A stretch of DNA of 64,000 nucleotides from Streptomyces sp. L2 (GCF_004124325.1 NZ_QBDT01000001.1:496001-560000); one strand, 5' to 3'; positions 50,523 through 63,658 are shown, counted from the first letter of the stretch. The notes: generated from the letters alone by a model not told the origin. A program made the numbers and translations.

Positions 50523-51884
50523 TCAGTCGCCGCACACCGCGAGCAACGTCTCCACCTCCGCCGACACCGCGTGAGCGAACCGCTCCAGGTCCGGCACGGC
50601 ACGACCGTCGGCGACCAGCCCGTAGTGCACGTGCCCGCGATACGTGGAGATCGCGACCGCCAGCGCCTGCCCCGGCGGCAGCGGCGCCAGCGGATACACC
50701 GCGGTCAGCTCGTGCCCGCCCAGCCGCAGCCCGACCCCCGGCAGCGGCACGCTGGTGACGAGGATGTCGAACCACAGCCGGGCGGCCTGGCCGACCAGCG
50801 GCCCGCCGAGCCGGTGCCCGAGCGCCGGCACGTGGTCCGCGAGCAGCGCCACCGCCCCGGCGCCCCGTTCGGACCCCGCGTCCTTGTTGCGGACCATCGC
50901 CGTCCGTACGGTGTCGAGGCGGCGCAGCGGATCGGCCTCGCCGACGGGCAGCGGTATCAGGTACCCGGAGAGCCGGTTGCCCTGTGGCTGGGCGGTGCGC
51001 GGCCGGCGCCGGGAGACGGGGATGAGGGCGCGGGGCGCCACCCCGGCGCTGCCGTCGCCGCGCTCGTCGAGCCAGCGGCGCAGCGCACCGGCGACGACGG
51101 CGATGAGGACGTCGTTGACGGTGCCGCCCACGCTCTTGCGCACCCGGTGCACGTCGTCGATGTCGAGGACGACGCCCGCGGTGCGGCGGGTCCCGCTGGG
51201 CGCGGAGGTCAGCGCGGAGGTGGGCCGCATGCCGAGGGTGGACCGGGCGAGCGAGGTGCCGATGTCGAGGGCCCGGCCCACGTCGGACAGCGTGTCCCTG
51301 ACCGTGTCCCGGACGGCGTCCCTGACCAGGCCGGGCAGCAGCCCGGGCAGCCGGCGCACGTCGGGCAGCAGTCCGCGCGGGGGTTCCACCGGCCGTGGGG
51401 GGCGTTCGGGCAGGTCGACGGGGTCCAGCACGCCGGCGGCCAGTTTCAGCGCGCGCAGCCCGTCGGCGAGGGCGTGGTGGAACTTGAACAGCACAGCGAA
51501 GGACACCCCGTCCTCGCCGGGCACGACGTGGGCCTCCCACGGCGGCCGGCCGCGCTCCAGGGGCCGCTCCATCAGCCGGCCGGCGACCGCGTGGAAGTCG
51601 GCGGCGGGGGCGTGCAGCCGTACGTGGTTCAGGGGGTCGAAGCCGGGGTCGGCCTCGCGGGCGGCGCCGCCGAAGGCGAGCGGCTGCCACATGTCCCGGA
51701 TGCGCATGCGCAGGCCGGGGACGGCGGCGGCGCGGGCGGCGAGCAGGTCGGCGGCGTGCGCGCCGGCGGTGGGCGAGTGGGCGGCGAAGACGCCGAGCGC
51801 GCCGAGGTGCATGGGGTACCGGTCGGACTCCATGTTCCAGAAGGCCAGGTCGAGAGGAGCGAGCAGGTCGGAAGTCAAGAGCAT
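50523..51884 (-). CDS. WS/DGAT-type wax ester synthase/diacylglycerol O-acyltransferase
   Basis: A 453-residue acyltransferase that makes triacylglycerol (and possibly wax esters) from acyl-CoA, likely at the membrane-lipid droplet surface. The catalytic HHxxxDG is HHALADG at residues 136-142. The start MLLTSDLLAPLDLAFWNMES and the ending motif NVSL-like segment SVPLPGVGLRLGGHELTAVYPLAPL match the family. Reported homologues in Streptomyces include SCO0958, and the present neighbourhood resembles that region. Start ATG 51884. A tandem repeat region follows its stop. Confidence 0.92.
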   Translation of the reverse strand: MLLTSDLLAPLDLAFWNMESDRYPMHLGALGVFAAHSPTAGAHAADLLAARAAAVPGLRMRIRDMWQPLAFGGAAREADPGFDPLNHVRLHAPAADFHAVAGRLMERPLERGRPPWEAHVVPGEDGVSFAVLFKFHHALADGLRALKLAAGVLDPVDLPERPPRPVEPPRGLLPDVRRLPGLLPGLVRDAVRDTVRDTLSDVGRALDIGTSLARSTLGMRPTSALTSAPSGTRRTAGVVLDIDDVHRVRKSVGGTVNDVLIAVVAGALRRWLDERGDGSAGVAPRALIPVSRRRPRTAQPQGNRLSGYLIPLPVGEADPLRRLDTVRTAMVRNKDAGSERGAGAVALLADHVPALGHRLGGPLVGQAARLWFDILVTSVPLPGVGLRLGGHELTAVYPLAPLPPGQALAVAISTYRGHVHYGLVADGRAVPDLERFAHAVSAEVETLLAVCGD

Positions 51885-51977
51885 GCCTCGCGTCGACGAA
51901 GGGTGGACCAGCAGTCAAACCCCGTCGGATGATTACGGTCAAGTACGATCAGGCTACGCACAGTTAACAACAGATTA

Positions 51978-52006
51978 AGTCCCGCCCCGGTGGGAGGGGC
52001 GGGACT
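51978..52006 (-). terminator. Perfect 11-bp hairpin after the GH92 gene
   Basis: AGTCCCGCCCC (51978-51988), 7-nt loop, GGGGCGGGACT (51996-52006). It is 17 bp past the GH92 stop on the minus strand and upstream of the WS/DGAT gene, so it most likely ends the GH92 transcript. Confidence 0.75.
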
Positions 52007-52022
52007 CATGAGGCGTCTGAGG

Positions 52023-54344
52023 TCACTTCAGGACGGGTGGCGCCGCCCCGGGTGACGTACCCCACTCAGACGGGTGCGGGCCGACCGTGAACGCGAGCGT
52101 GCGCAGGGAGCGCAGCCGGGCCGTCGTCACATAGGTCCGCGGTTCGGGTCTGCCGTCGGCGCGGACGGCCTGGATGTAGCGGTCGGCGGCCGAGGTGCCG
52201 GGCGCGGTGACCGTCAGCCGGCCGCCGGGCCAGAAGCGTGGGTCGAGGGTCAGGTCGACCCGGTCGAAGACGGGCGTGGACAGGCCCCAGGTGCCGTAGC
52301 CGGGCTGGACGGGGAAGAGGCCGATGGACGACAGCACGTTCCAGGCGGACATGGTGCCGAGGTCGTCGTTGCCGGTGATCCCGGTGGGGCCGTCGGTGAA
52401 GAGGGTCAGGGCCGCGTGGACGACGTCGGTGGTCTTCCAGGGCTGGCCAGTGGACAGGTAGGTGTACGGCGCGATGAGGTCGGGCTCGTTCATCGGGTTG
52501 TAGGTGGCGGCGTTGTAGTAGTCGTAGGCGCCGCCGTGCACCCACACCTCGCGGGCCGTGCTCCCGGGGTCGGCGAGCAGCCGGTCGTAGGCGAAGAAGG
52601 TGTCCAGGCGGTCGTTGGCCGCCTGCTCGCCGCCGATCAGGGCGACCATGCCGGGCAGGTCCTGCGGCACCAGCCACTGGTACTGCCAGGCGCTGCCCTC
52701 GTGGAAGCCCGGGCTGCGGGCCGGGTCGGCGGAGCCGGTGAAGGCGCCGGAACCGTCGCGGGGGCGGAAGAAGCCGGTCGCGGGGTCGAAGACGTTCCGG
52801 TAGTTCCGCGACCGGGCGGCGTAGCGGGCGGCGTCGGCGTCATGCCCGAGACCGCGGGCCATCTGCGCGAGCATGGCGTCGGCGAGCGCGTACTCCAGGG
52901 TGACGGAGGCGCCGTGGTGGTAGTCGGAGTCGCCCATCTTGGCGTAGGGGCGGTTCCAGATGTACGGCGCGAAGCCGCGCGCGATGTAGTCGGCGTTCGC
53001 CTCGCGGCCGATGCCGGGGTAGTCGGCGGGCGGCACCGAGTCGGCGTTCTTCTTCAGCGCCCGGTACGTCTCCTCCTCGAACCCCTTGAGCAGGCCCATC
53101 TCGTACGCGGTCGTCAGGAACGGGGTGACCGGGTCGCCGCTCATCACGTTCGTCTCGACCGGGCCGTAGCCCCACTTGGGCAGCCAGCCGCCGTCCTCGT
53201 CGATCCGCACCACCGAGCGCGCCATGTCGCGGGCCTCGCGGGGCGCGAGCAGGGCGAGCAGCTGGGCCTGGGTGCGGTAGGTGTCCCACAGGGACCAGTT
53301 CTGGTAGTAGGTGAAGCCGCGGGCGCGGTGGATACGGCGGTCCCAGCCCAGGTAGCGGCCGTCGGCGTCGCTGCCGACGTTGGGCGCGAGGAACGAGCGG
53401 TACAGGGACGAGTAGAAGGTCCGGCGCCGGGCGGGGGCGCCGCCGCTCACCCGGACGGTGGACAGCCGCCGTTCCCACGCCGCGCGCGCACGCAGCCGTA
53501 CGGCGTCGAAGGGCCGGCCGCCCTCGGCGCGCAGGTTGGCCGCGGCGCCGCCCGCGTCGACGTACGACAGGGCGGTGGTCGCCTCGACCGTGCGGTCCCG
53601 GGTCGTGTCGAAGCGGACGTAAGCGCCCCCGTGGCCGGTGCGGGAGCCGGGCGTGAGCGCCGTGCCGTCCCAGGTGCCGTAGGCGGTGAAGGGCCGGTCG
53701 AAACGGGTGATCGTGTAGACGGTGTACGGGGCGGTGTCGCGGCAGAAGCCGTGGCCGGTGATCGCGGTGCGCACGGTGTGGTCGTCGAGGATCTCGACCG
53801 TGCTGGTGACCGGCCGGTGCAGCGCCTGTGCCGCGTTCAGCAGCACGTTGGCGTGGGCGGTGGCCGGGACGGTGTACCGCTGCACGCCGGTCCGGGCGGT
53901 CGCGGTCAGTTCGGCGCGGATGCCGGAGTCGAGGCCGACGCGGTAGTAGCCGGGGCTCGCCTCCTCGTCGGCGTGGGAGAAGCCCGCGGCGTACTGGGCG
54001 TAGTCCGTCTGTGTGACGTCTCCCGTGGTGGGCAGCACGGGCAGGTCGCCGCCGATCCGGCAGCCGACGCCGGAGAGGTGGACGAGGGAGAAGCCGCGGA
54101 TACGGTTCTGCGTGTAGTCGTAGCCGGTGTTGTGCCCGGTGTCCGGGGAGAGCTGCACCATGCCGAACGGCACGGTGGCACCGGGGAAGGTGTTGCCCTC
54201 GTTCTGGCTCCCGATGAAGGGGTTCACCAGATCGGTGAGGTGGCCGTCGGTCCGCTCGGCGGCCCGTGCGTCGGGGGTGGTGATCAGCGCGGACGCCGCC
54301 ATCACCCCGGCCAGGCACAGGCGCGTGCGCCGGGTCCCTCTCAT
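52023..54344 (-). CDS. Secreted GH92 alpha-mannosidase
   Basis: A 773-residue exported enzyme. The signal peptide is within residues 1-30 (ASALITTPDARA). GH92 marks are VNPFIGSQNEGNTFPGATVP, SPDTGHNTGYDY, RGFSLVHLSGVGC, ETNVMSGDPVTPF, EGSAWQYQWLVPQD and GNDDLGTMSAWNVL. Family members are calcium-dependent exo-alpha-1,2/1,3-mannosidases that trim N-glycans, so it may act with the GH85/GH38/GH5 cluster 7 kb away, though it has its own transcription unit. ATG 54344 with GGAGG upstream is preferred over ATG 54371. Confidence 0.93.
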   Translation of the reverse strand: MRGTRRTRLCLAGVMAASALITTPDARAAERTDGHLTDLVNPFIGSQNEGNTFPGATVPFGMVQLSPDTGHNTGYDYTQNRIRGFSLVHLSGVGCRIGGDLPVLPTTGDVTQTDYAQYAAGFSHADEEASPGYYRVGLDSGIRAELTATARTGVQRYTVPATAHANVLLNAAQALHRPVTSTVEILDDHTVRTAITGHGFCRDTAPYTVYTITRFDRPFTAYGTWDGTALTPGSRTGHGGAYVRFDTTRDRTVEATTALSYVDAGGAAANLRAEGGRPFDAVRLRARAAWERRLSTVRVSGGAPARRRTFYSSLYRSFLAPNVGSDADGRYLGWDRRIHRARGFTYYQNWSLWDTYRTQAQLLALLAPREARDMARSVVRIDEDGGWLPKWGYGPVETNVMSGDPVTPFLTTAYEMGLLKGFEEETYRALKKNADSVPPADYPGIGREANADYIARGFAPYIWNRPYAKMGDSDYHHGASVTLEYALADAMLAQMARGLGHDADAARYAARSRNYRNVFDPATGFFRPRDGSGAFTGSADPARSPGFHEGSAWQYQWLVPQDLPGMVALIGGEQAANDRLDTFFAYDRLLADPGSTAREVWVHGGAYDYYNAATYNPMNEPDLIAPYTYLSTGQPWKTTDVVHAALTLFTDGPTGITGNDDLGTMSAWNVLSSIGLFPVQPGYGTWGLSTPVFDRVDLTLDPRFWPGGRLTVTAPGTSAADRYIQAVRADGRPEPRTYVTTARLRSLRTLAFTVGPHPSEWGTSPGAAPPVLK

Positions 54345-54469
54345 GTCGGATGACCTCCGAAGGTTCGACATCGTTGCCTGCATCGTGAAGGCCGAACGAC
54401 GCGAACTCGGGCATTCCGGGCGGGACGTGCGGGGCGCGTCGCGACGGACGCCGCCCTTCGACGGCCGGG

Positions 54470-55690
54470 CTAGGACACCGCCTGCCCCTTGCCCAGGGCG
54501 ATCACCCCGCCCTTGGAGACGGTGTACAGCTCCGCGTCCCGCTGCGGATTGACACCGATCGTGGCGCCCGGCGGGACCTCGACGTTCTTGTCCAGGACGG
54601 CGCCGCGCACGACCGCGCCCCGGCCGACGCGCACGTTGTCGTGCAGCACGGAGCCCTGCACCACGGCGCCCGGGTCGATCCGCACGCCGGGCGACAGCAC
54701 GGAGCGGGAGACCTGACCGCGGATCAGACAGCCGGCGCTGACGATGGACTCGCTGGCTATGCCGCCCGCGTTGAAGCGGGCCGGCGAGAGCTGGTTGGAA
54801 TGGGTGTAGACGGGCCACTGCCGGTTGTAGAGGTTGAAGGCGGGCCGCTCGGCGATCAGGTCCATGTGCGCCTCGTGGTAGGCGTCGAGCGTGCCGACGT
54901 CCCGCCAGTAGCCCTGGTCCCGGGTGGTCTCGCCGGGGACGTGGTTGTCGCTGAAGTCGTACAGCTGCGCCTCGCCCCGCTCGGTGAGCTGCGGCAGGAT
55001 CGAGCCGCCCATGTCGTGCACGGACCGCTCGTCCTCGGCGTCCCGGTGCAGCGCCTCGACCAGCGCCTTGGTGGTGAAGAGGTAGTTGCCCATCGACGCG
55101 AACACACGTCCGGGGTCGTCGGGCAGTCCGGGAGGGTTCGCCGGCTTCTCCAGGAAGCGCTCCACCGTGCGGCCGTCCGGGCCGGGGGTGATCACCCCGA
55201 AGGAGGAGGACTCCGTGCGCGGCACCCGGATGCCGGCCACCGTCACCCCCGCCCCGCCCTCGATGTGCTGCCGGAGCATCTGCCGGGGGTCCATCCGGTA
55301 CACGTGGTCGGCGCCGAACACCGCGACGTACTCGGGCTGTTCGTCGTGGACCAGGTTCAGGGACTGCAGGATCGCGTCGGCACTGCCCAGGTACCAGCGT
55401 GGCCCGAGGCGCTGCTGCGCCGGGACCGGGGTGACGTAGTTGCCGAGCAGGCTGGACATCCGCCAGGTGGTGGTGATGTGCCGGTCCAGCGAGTGGGACT
55501 TGTACTGGGTGAGCACGCAGACCCGCAGGATGTCGCCGTTGACCAGGTTGGACAGCACGAAGTCGACGAGCCGGTAGGTACCGCCGAAGGTGACCGCGGG
55601 TTTGGCGCGGTCGGCGGTCAGCGGCATCAGGCGCTTGCCCTCCCCGCCCGCCAGCACGATCCCGAGAACCGAAGGTCCCCCACGACGCAT
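54470..55690 (-). CDS. glgC: Glucose-1-phosphate adenylyltransferase
   Basis: A 406-residue ADP-glucose pyrophosphorylase making the activated glucose donor for glycogen. Seen are [20 protein letters not shown] (nucleotide loop), the RYGKF-equivalent WYLGSADAI segment, [10 protein letters not shown], and left-handed beta-helix repeats at the C-terminus ([20 protein letters not shown]). The ATG is at 55690. It is downstream of the GT4 synthase gene on the same strand (74-bp gap), the usual actinobacterial glgC/glgA-like pairing. Confidence 0.95.
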   Translation of the reverse strand: MRRGGPSVLGIVLAGGEGKRLMPLTADRAKPAVTFGGTYRLVDFVLSNLVNGDILRVCVLTQYKSHSLDRHITTTWRMSSLLGNYVTPVPAQQRLGPRWYLGSADAILQSLNLVHDEQPEYVAVFGADHVYRMDPRQMLRQHIEGGAGVTVAGIRVPRTESSSFGVITPGPDGRTVERFLEKPANPPGLPDDPGRVFASMGNYLFTTKALVEALHRDAEDERSVHDMGGSILPQLTERGEAQLYDFSDNHVPGETTRDQGYWRDVGTLDAYHEAHMDLIAERPAFNLYNRQWPVYTHSNQLSPARFNAGGIASESIVSAGCLIRGQVSRSVLSPGVRIDPGAVVQGSVLHDNVRVGRGAVVRGAVLDKNVEVPPGATIGVNPQRDAELYTVSKGGVIALGKGQAVS

Positions 55691-55764
55691 GGGCCCGCTC
55701 CCCTCACCCTGGTAGAACCATGGCTGCCCCGAGCGGCCGGGACCAATCCTGCCGGGAGGCCCCG

Positions 55765-56913
55765 CTAGGCCTTGAGGATCTCCTCGTACAGCCGGACCGT
55801 GTGCCGGGCGACCGTGTCCCAGCCGAACTCGCCCCGCGCACGGCGCTGTCCGGCCTCCCCCATCCGCCGCGCCGCCTCCGGGTCACCTACGACGGTGTCC
55901 AGCGCCCGCGCCAGCCCCGCCTCGAAGTCGTCGTCGACCGGGACGAGCAGGCCCGTCTCCCCGTCCCGGACCACCTCGGGAATCCCGCCGACCCGTGAGG
56001 CCACGACGGGCGTGCCGCAGGCCATCGCCTCCAGGTTCACGATGCCCAGCGGCTCGTACACCGAAGGGCAGACGAACACGGCGGCATGGGTGAGGAGTTG
56101 GACGACGTCCCCGCGCGGCAGCATCTGCGGGATCCAGTGCACCCCCTCGCGCACCCGGCTCAGCTCCTGGAACAGCTCCCGGAACTCCCGGTCGATCTCG
56201 GGGGTGTCGGGCGCGCCCGCGCACAGCACGACCTGGACACCGGGGTCGATGTCCCGTACGGCGCGCAGCAGATGGGGCACGCCCTTCTGCCGGGTGATCC
56301 GGCCGACGAACAGCACGTACGGCCGCTTCGGGTCCAGACCGGCGCGCACCAGGGCGTCGGTGCCGTGGTCCGGCCGGTACAGGCTGGTGTCGATGCCGTT
56401 GTGCACGACGTGCACCTTCGCCGGGTCCAGCGCCGGGTAGCAGGCGAGGACGTCCTCCCGCATCGCCCCCGATACGGCGATCACGGCGTCCGCGGCCTCC
56501 ATGGCGGTGCGCTCGCTCCACCCGGACAGGGCGTAGCCGCCGCCGAGTTGCTCGGCCTTCCAGGGCCGCAGCGGCTCCAGCGAGTGGGCGGTGAGCACGT
56601 GCGGGACGCCGTACAGCAGCTTGGCGAGGTGGCCGGCGAGGTTCGCGTACCAGGTGTGCGAGTGGACCAGTTCGCGCCCCTGGAGGGCGGCCGCGATGGA
56701 GAGGTCCACGGAGAAGGTGCGCAGCGCGTCGTTGGAGCCGTCGAGGACGGACCAGGGCCGGTGCCGTACGACGCCCACCCCGCGTCCCTCGCCCCAGCAG
56801 TGCACCTCCAGGTCGACCAGCGAGGCCAGTTCCCGGGCGAGGAACTCCACATGGACGCCCGCGCCGCCGTACACGTCCGGGGGATACTCCCGGGTCAGCA
56901 GTCCCACTCGCAC
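55765..56913 (-). CDS. glgA: GT4 glycogen synthase / maltose-1-phosphate synthase
   Basis: A 382-residue retaining glycosyltransferase of family GT4 with the start [20 protein letters not shown], the [11 protein letters not shown] segment, [12 protein letters not shown], the conserved E-x7-E region [20 protein letters not shown], and [13 protein letters not shown]. In mycobacteria the related GlgM uses ADP-glucose and glucose-1-phosphate to form maltose-1-phosphate; actinobacterial glycogen synthases of this type are shorter than the GT5 enzyme. GTG 56913 start. It feeds glgC-derived ADP-glucose into storage polysaccharide. Confidence 0.9.
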   Translation of the reverse strand: MRVGLLTREYPPDVYGGAGVHVEFLARELASLVDLEVHCWGEGRGVGVVRHRPWSVLDGSNDALRTFSVDLSIAAALQGRELVHSHTWYANLAGHLAKLLYGVPHVLTAHSLEPLRPWKAEQLGGGYALSGWSERTAMEAADAVIAVSGAMREDVLACYPALDPAKVHVVHNGIDTSLYRPDHGTDALVRAGLDPKRPYVLFVGRITRQKGVPHLLRAVRDIDPGVQVVLCAGAPDTPEIDREFRELFQELSRVREGVHWIPQMLPRGDVVQLLTHAAVFVCPSVYEPLGIVNLEAMACGTPVVASRVGGIPEVVRDGETGLLVPVDDDFEAGLARALDTVVGDPEAARRMGEAGQRRARGEFGWDTVARHTVRLYEEILKA

Positions 56914-56953
56914 CCGACAACCCCCTGGTTCCGGCGGCAGGTTCCCCTCATGG

Positions 56954-57703
56954 TCACCCGGATGCGGCGCGCGGGGAAGAGCGCGGCGGCCGGGTGAAGC
57001 AGCAGTCGCCGCAGACTCCGCCGCCGGGCACCCGGTAGTACAGGCAGCAGCTGCGCCGCCGGAAGGCCGTTCCGGTGCGGGAGCCGGTGCCGCGCAGCAG
57101 CGGCTGGGCGAAGAGGGCGTCGGTCAGGGCCGCCGCCCGTTCTGCCACGTCGGTACGGCCGTGCGCGCGGGCCCAGCGGTCCAGTTCGCGGGCGGCGCCG
57201 GCGAGCGCGGAGGCCGCGTTGCCCTTGAGGAGACCGGCCGCGATCCCGTAGCGGGCCCTCAGGGCTGCCCCTAGGGGTTCGAGGTGCCCGAGGAGGACCG
57301 TCCCGGCGAGGGTGCCGGCGTCTCCGGGCAGCCCGCGGACCCCGCGGAGTCGGAGATCGTCGGGGGCGGCGGCCGAGCCGTCCCAGCGCAGCAGGCGCGG
57401 GTCGAGGTCCGGGACGCTGCCGTAGAGGGCGGCGCAGGCGAGGGCCGGGGACCACAGCCGTGCGGCGAGTGCCTGGTGGGCGATGGACGCGGCGACCCGC
57501 GGCTCCCGGGTGCCGAGGCGCTCGGCGACCGTGGCGACGCGCGAGGTCAGCGCGTTCGGGTGAACCTCCGCGCCGGCCGCGGCGTAGGTCTCCGCGAGCG
57601 TCGGGGGCGGCGCGCCGTCGGCTTCGGCGCGCTCCGCGGCCGTACGCAGGACGAAGAAGCCGCCGAGCGGGCGGAGCGCGGCGAGGCCGGGGTCGAGGGT
57701 CAC
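56954..57703 (-). CDS. FhuF-like (2Fe-2S) protein
   Basis: A 249-residue protein whose C-terminus (RRSCCLYYRVPGGGVCGDCCF) has the C-C...C-x2-C pattern of FhuF-type ferric-siderophore reductases, which hold a [2Fe-2S] centre. The rest is alpha-helical, Ala/Leu/Arg-rich, with no membrane helix. GTG 57703 is the chosen start; a longer Pro/Arg-rich extension to 57805 is open but looks non-coding. No siderophore genes are near. Iron-stress regulation is not evident from the sequence. Confidence 0.78.
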   Translation of the reverse strand: MTLDPGLAALRPLGGFFVLRTAAERAEADGAPPPTLAETYAAAGAEVHPNALTSRVATVAERLGTREPRVAASIAHQALAARLWSPALACAALYGSVPDLDPRLLRWDGSAAAPDDLRLRGVRGLPGDAGTLAGTVLLGHLEPLGAALRARYGIAAGLLKGNAASALAGAARELDRWARAHGRTDVAERAAALTDALFAQPLLRGTGSRTGTAFRRRSCCLYYRVPGGGVCGDCCFTRPPRSSPRAASG

Positions 57704-57984
57704 GAGGAGCAGTACTACCAGGGTGCGCGCGGGGTGCCGCCCCGGGGGCGCGCCCCTTGGCCCGGGTGCGGGCGCCGCCGCGGGGCCCGCGACCCTGGGC
57801 GGCACCCCGCGGATAACCCACCCTGGGGATGATCGAGACGCCGCCGTACTCCATCGGTAGTAGGACGCATTGAGTGCTCAGGAACGACGACGGGAACAAG
57901 CCGGGACGGCAGAGTGTTGGGCATGAGAGCCGACCGTACGCCGCGCCGGGACCAGTGCCCCGGCCTCACGCAGGGGAGCCGCCG

Positions 57985-59213
57985 ATGAGCGCCCTCGCGT
58001 TGTCCGTGCTCCTGTCGTTCGTGTCCGCCGTCGCCTACGCGGCCGGGGCGATCGTGCAGGAACAGGTCGCGGTGTCCTCTGGCGGGCAGTACGCGCCGCT
58101 GCGCCGGCCCAGCTGGTGGGGCGCCCTCGCCCTGAACGGTCTCGGCGGTCTCCTGCACGTCGTCGCGCTGGCCTACGGCCCCCTCAGCCTGGTGCAGCCG
58201 CTCGGCGCGCTCACCATCGTCTTCGCGCTGCCCATGGCCGCGCTGTTCGTCGGCCGCAAGGCCGGCGCCACCGCCTGGCGCGGCGCCATCATGGCCACGG
58301 TCGGCCTCGCGGGCCTGCTCTCCCTGGTCGGCGCCTCCGACGCGCGCTCCCTCGACGCGGCCCAGCGGGTGGGCGTCGCCCTGGTCACCGGCGGCGCCGT
58401 CGTCGCCCTGATGATCGCGGGCCGGGCCGCCCACCGGCACCCGGCCGTGCGCAGCGTGCTGCTCGCCACCGGTTCGGGCATCGCGTTCGGCATGGCGTCG
58501 GTGTTCACCAAGACTGTCGCTGTCGACTGGACCCACGGCGTCGCCCTGACCGAACTGCCCTCCCTCGCCGTGATCGCCGTCTTCGCGACCGCGGGCGTAC
58601 TGCTCTCCCAGGCGTCGTACAAGGGCGGCGGCCTCGCCGCGCCGCTGGCCACCCTGACGGTGGTCAACCCGGTGCTGGCCGCGGCGGTGGGCATCACGAT
58701 GTTCGGCGAGACGTTCCGCTACGGCACCACCGGCACCGTGCTCGCACTGGGCTGCGGTGTCGTGGCGGCGGGCGGCCTGATCCTGCTGACGACGGAGCGG
58801 ATCGGGCGGACCGGTGGACGGCCGGCGGCTGTGGAGGCGGGCGAGCGGGTCCCCGCTCCCGCGCCGGCGGCGGTGTCCCGGGAGGCGCTGGACGCGGTTC
58901 CGCAGCAGCGGCCGGCGGCGGAGACGACGCGGGCCGAGCCGATGCGGGCCGAGCCGGGGGCGGGAGCCGCGGGCGCGGTCGTCGCCGACAGCGGAGCCGT
59001 GGCCGAACCGAATGCGTCCGGTGAGGTGGACGCCGGTGTCGAGAAACTGCTCGACGAGGTGCTCGGGCGGCCGGTCCCGGACGGCACCCCGCCCGGTGCC
59101 GTGGACGGGCTGGAGGGCCGCGGCGTCGTCGAGTCCCGCCTGCCGGCGTCGTACGTCCCGTTCCCCTCGGGCGTCGCGGTGCCGCTGCCCGTCCTGGACC
59201 GGCACCGCGCCCG

Positions 59214-59226
<13 letters not shown>
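57985..59226 (+). CDS. DMT-superfamily transporter with long cytoplasmic tail
   Basis: A 413-residue protein. About nine hydrophobic helices cover residues 1-275, with two repeats of the EamA kind (PLSLVQPLGALTIVFALPMA and APLATLTVVNPVLAAAVGIT). Residues 280-413 are a hydrophilic Ala/Glu/Pro-rich tail unusual for this family. ATG 57985 follows CAGGGGAG. Divergent from the FhuF-like gene. It may export small metabolites; no substrate hint. Confidence 0.78.
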
Positions 59227-62240
<3,014 letters not shown>

Positions 62241-62327
62241 GGCCGGTCCGGTCGGCTTCCCGTTCCGGGGGGGGTGAGTCGCCCAAGGGGGCGTGGGGTG
62301 CGGTTGCTGCGCGGGTGCGGGTGATTG

Positions 62328-62595
62328 GTGGCTTGTCGCGCAGTTCCCCGCGCCCCTTTGGGGCGTGCGGTTTGGGGGCGCGTGGCCGTTGACTGTGGCT
62401 TGGCGCGCGGTTCCCCGCGCCCCTTTGGGGGGTGCGGTTTGGGGGCGCGTGGCCGTTGACTGTGGCTTGGCGCGCGGTTCCCCGCGCCCCTTTGGGGGGT
62501 GCGGATTGGGGGCGCGTGGCCGTTGACTGTGGCTTCGCACGCAGTTCCCCCGCGCCCCTTTGCGGGGTGCGGATTGGGGGCGGAGTTGTCAGGTG
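62328..62595. repeat. 67-bp tandem array, four copies of a dispersed element
   Basis: Copies begin with GTGGCTT at 62328, 62395, 62462 and 62529, exactly 67 bp apart. Each contains a CGCGCGGTTCCCCGCGCCCC-type core and a GGGGC hairpin arm, then GGGCGCGTGGCCGTTGACT. Copy 1 matches the elements at 8551 and (reverse) 28394 over 29 nt. It occupies the convergent gap between gnd and the Pro-rich gene; its 3' end overlaps that gene by a few bases. Confidence 0.85.
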
Positions 62596-62873
62596 AGGGG
62601 TGGGCCCGGTTCTGGGGTGGGGGTTGGGTCCGGGTTTGGGGGGACCGGGGCCGGGCCTGGGGGGCCGGGGTGTGGTGGGGCCGGCGGGGGTGTGGGGTCC
62701 GGGCCCGGTGCGGGTGGGGTCGGGGGTGGGGTGGGGTCTGGGCCCGGCGCGGGTGGGGTGGGTTCCGGGCCGGGGGCGGGGGGTGGGACCGGGGACGGAT
62801 AGGGGTCCGGTGGGGTGGGGGCGGGGCCCGGGGTCGGGCCCGGGGGGACGGGGTCGGGGTACGGGTTGGTCAT
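62589..62873 (-). CDS. Pro-rich low-complexity protein, 94 residues
   Basis: A repetitive Pro/Gly/Thr protein (PAPGPDPTPPP-type units, about 8-12 residues) without signal peptide or helix. ATG 62873 follows GGAGGACACC. The repeats are typical of wall-spanning linkers, but alone the protein has no recognisable function; a truncated or fast-evolving gene is possible. The stop lies at the edge of the 67-bp array. Confidence 0.5.
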   Translation of the reverse strand: MTNPYPDPVPPGPTPGPAPTPPDPYPSPVPPPAPGPEPTPPAPGPDPTPPPTPPAPGPDPTPPPAPPHPGPPGPAPVPPNPDPTPTPEPGPPLT

Positions 62874-62995
62874 GGTGTCCTCCGGCCGGTCGCTGGACGG
62901 TTCTGGACGTCGCCTCTGGACTATTCCCCCGCCTACCCGTGGCCCGCGCGGCCACTCACCCGACGGCGGCACGGCGCGGGGCCAGGTGGCCGTGC

Positions 62996-63658
62996 TCAGT
63001 GGCCGGAAACCGCCGCCAGGGCGGCGGCGGTCAGGCCGGGGCGTGGGCTGGAGAGCAAGGGGACCGTGGTGGCCGTGAGCCGCTGGGCCGGGGCCATGGA
63101 CGCCTGGGCGAGGACGATCACGTCGGTTTCGGTGCCGGTGAGCGCGTCGGCCGCGGCGGCCACGTGGCGGGCGTAGGCCTCGGTGTCACCGGAGGCGAAA
63201 TGGCGCCAGGCGCCGTCGACCAGCCGGGTGCGGACCGACACGGGCCGGGCCGCACGTGCCGCCTCCTCCTCGATCAGGTCGACCGTGGGGCGCAGCGTGG
63301 CGGCAACGGTGGCGAGGACGGTGACGCGCGGGCCGGCGGCGACGGCGGCGGCCGCCATGGGCCGATCGACGCGCAGGACCGGTACGGCCGCGCGGGTACC
63401 GAGGGCCTCGGCCGCGCCGCCGATCGTGGAGCAGGTGCAGAGCACCGCGTGCGCGCCGGTGGCGACGGCCCGGTCGAGGGCGGCCCGCACGTCGTCGGTC
63501 ACGGCGTCGACGCCGTGCCGCCCGGCCCGCTCCAGCAGGTCTTCGTCCACCAGGTGGCGCAGGCGCAGCCCGGGGTGGTCGCTGTCGCGCAGGGCGTCGA
63601 AGACGGGGATGTGGGCGGGCGAGGTGTGCAGCAGGGCGAGCGTCGCCCGGGAGGCCAT
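62996..63658 (-). CDS. Aspartate/glutamate racemase family protein
   Basis: A 220-residue protein with the Asp/Glu/hydantoin racemase fold. The first catalytic Cys lies in VLCTCSTIGGAAEAL (about residues 73-77) and the start LALLHTSPAHIPVFDAL matches the family. The second Cys region is not obvious; VIVLAQASMAPAQRL occupies that position with Ala or Ser, so racemase activity is doubtful. The ATG overlaps the upstream GNAT stop by 1 nt (TGATG), indicating coupled translation. Confidence 0.78.
   Translation of the reverse strand: MASRATLALLHTSPAHIPVFDALRDSDHPGLRLRHLVDEDLLERAGRHGVDAVTDDVRAALDRAVATGAHAVLCTCSTIGGAAEALGTRAAVPVLRVDRPMAAAAVAAGPRVTVLATVAATLRPTVDLIEEEAARAARPVSVRTRLVDGAWRHFASGDTEAYARHVAAAADALTGTETDVIVLAQASMAPAQRLTATTVPLLSSPRPGLTAAALAAVSGH

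Noticed and set aside
62328..62595. CRISPR array
   Set aside because: The 67-bp units have no repeat/spacer alternation; the whole unit repeats. No cas genes are present.
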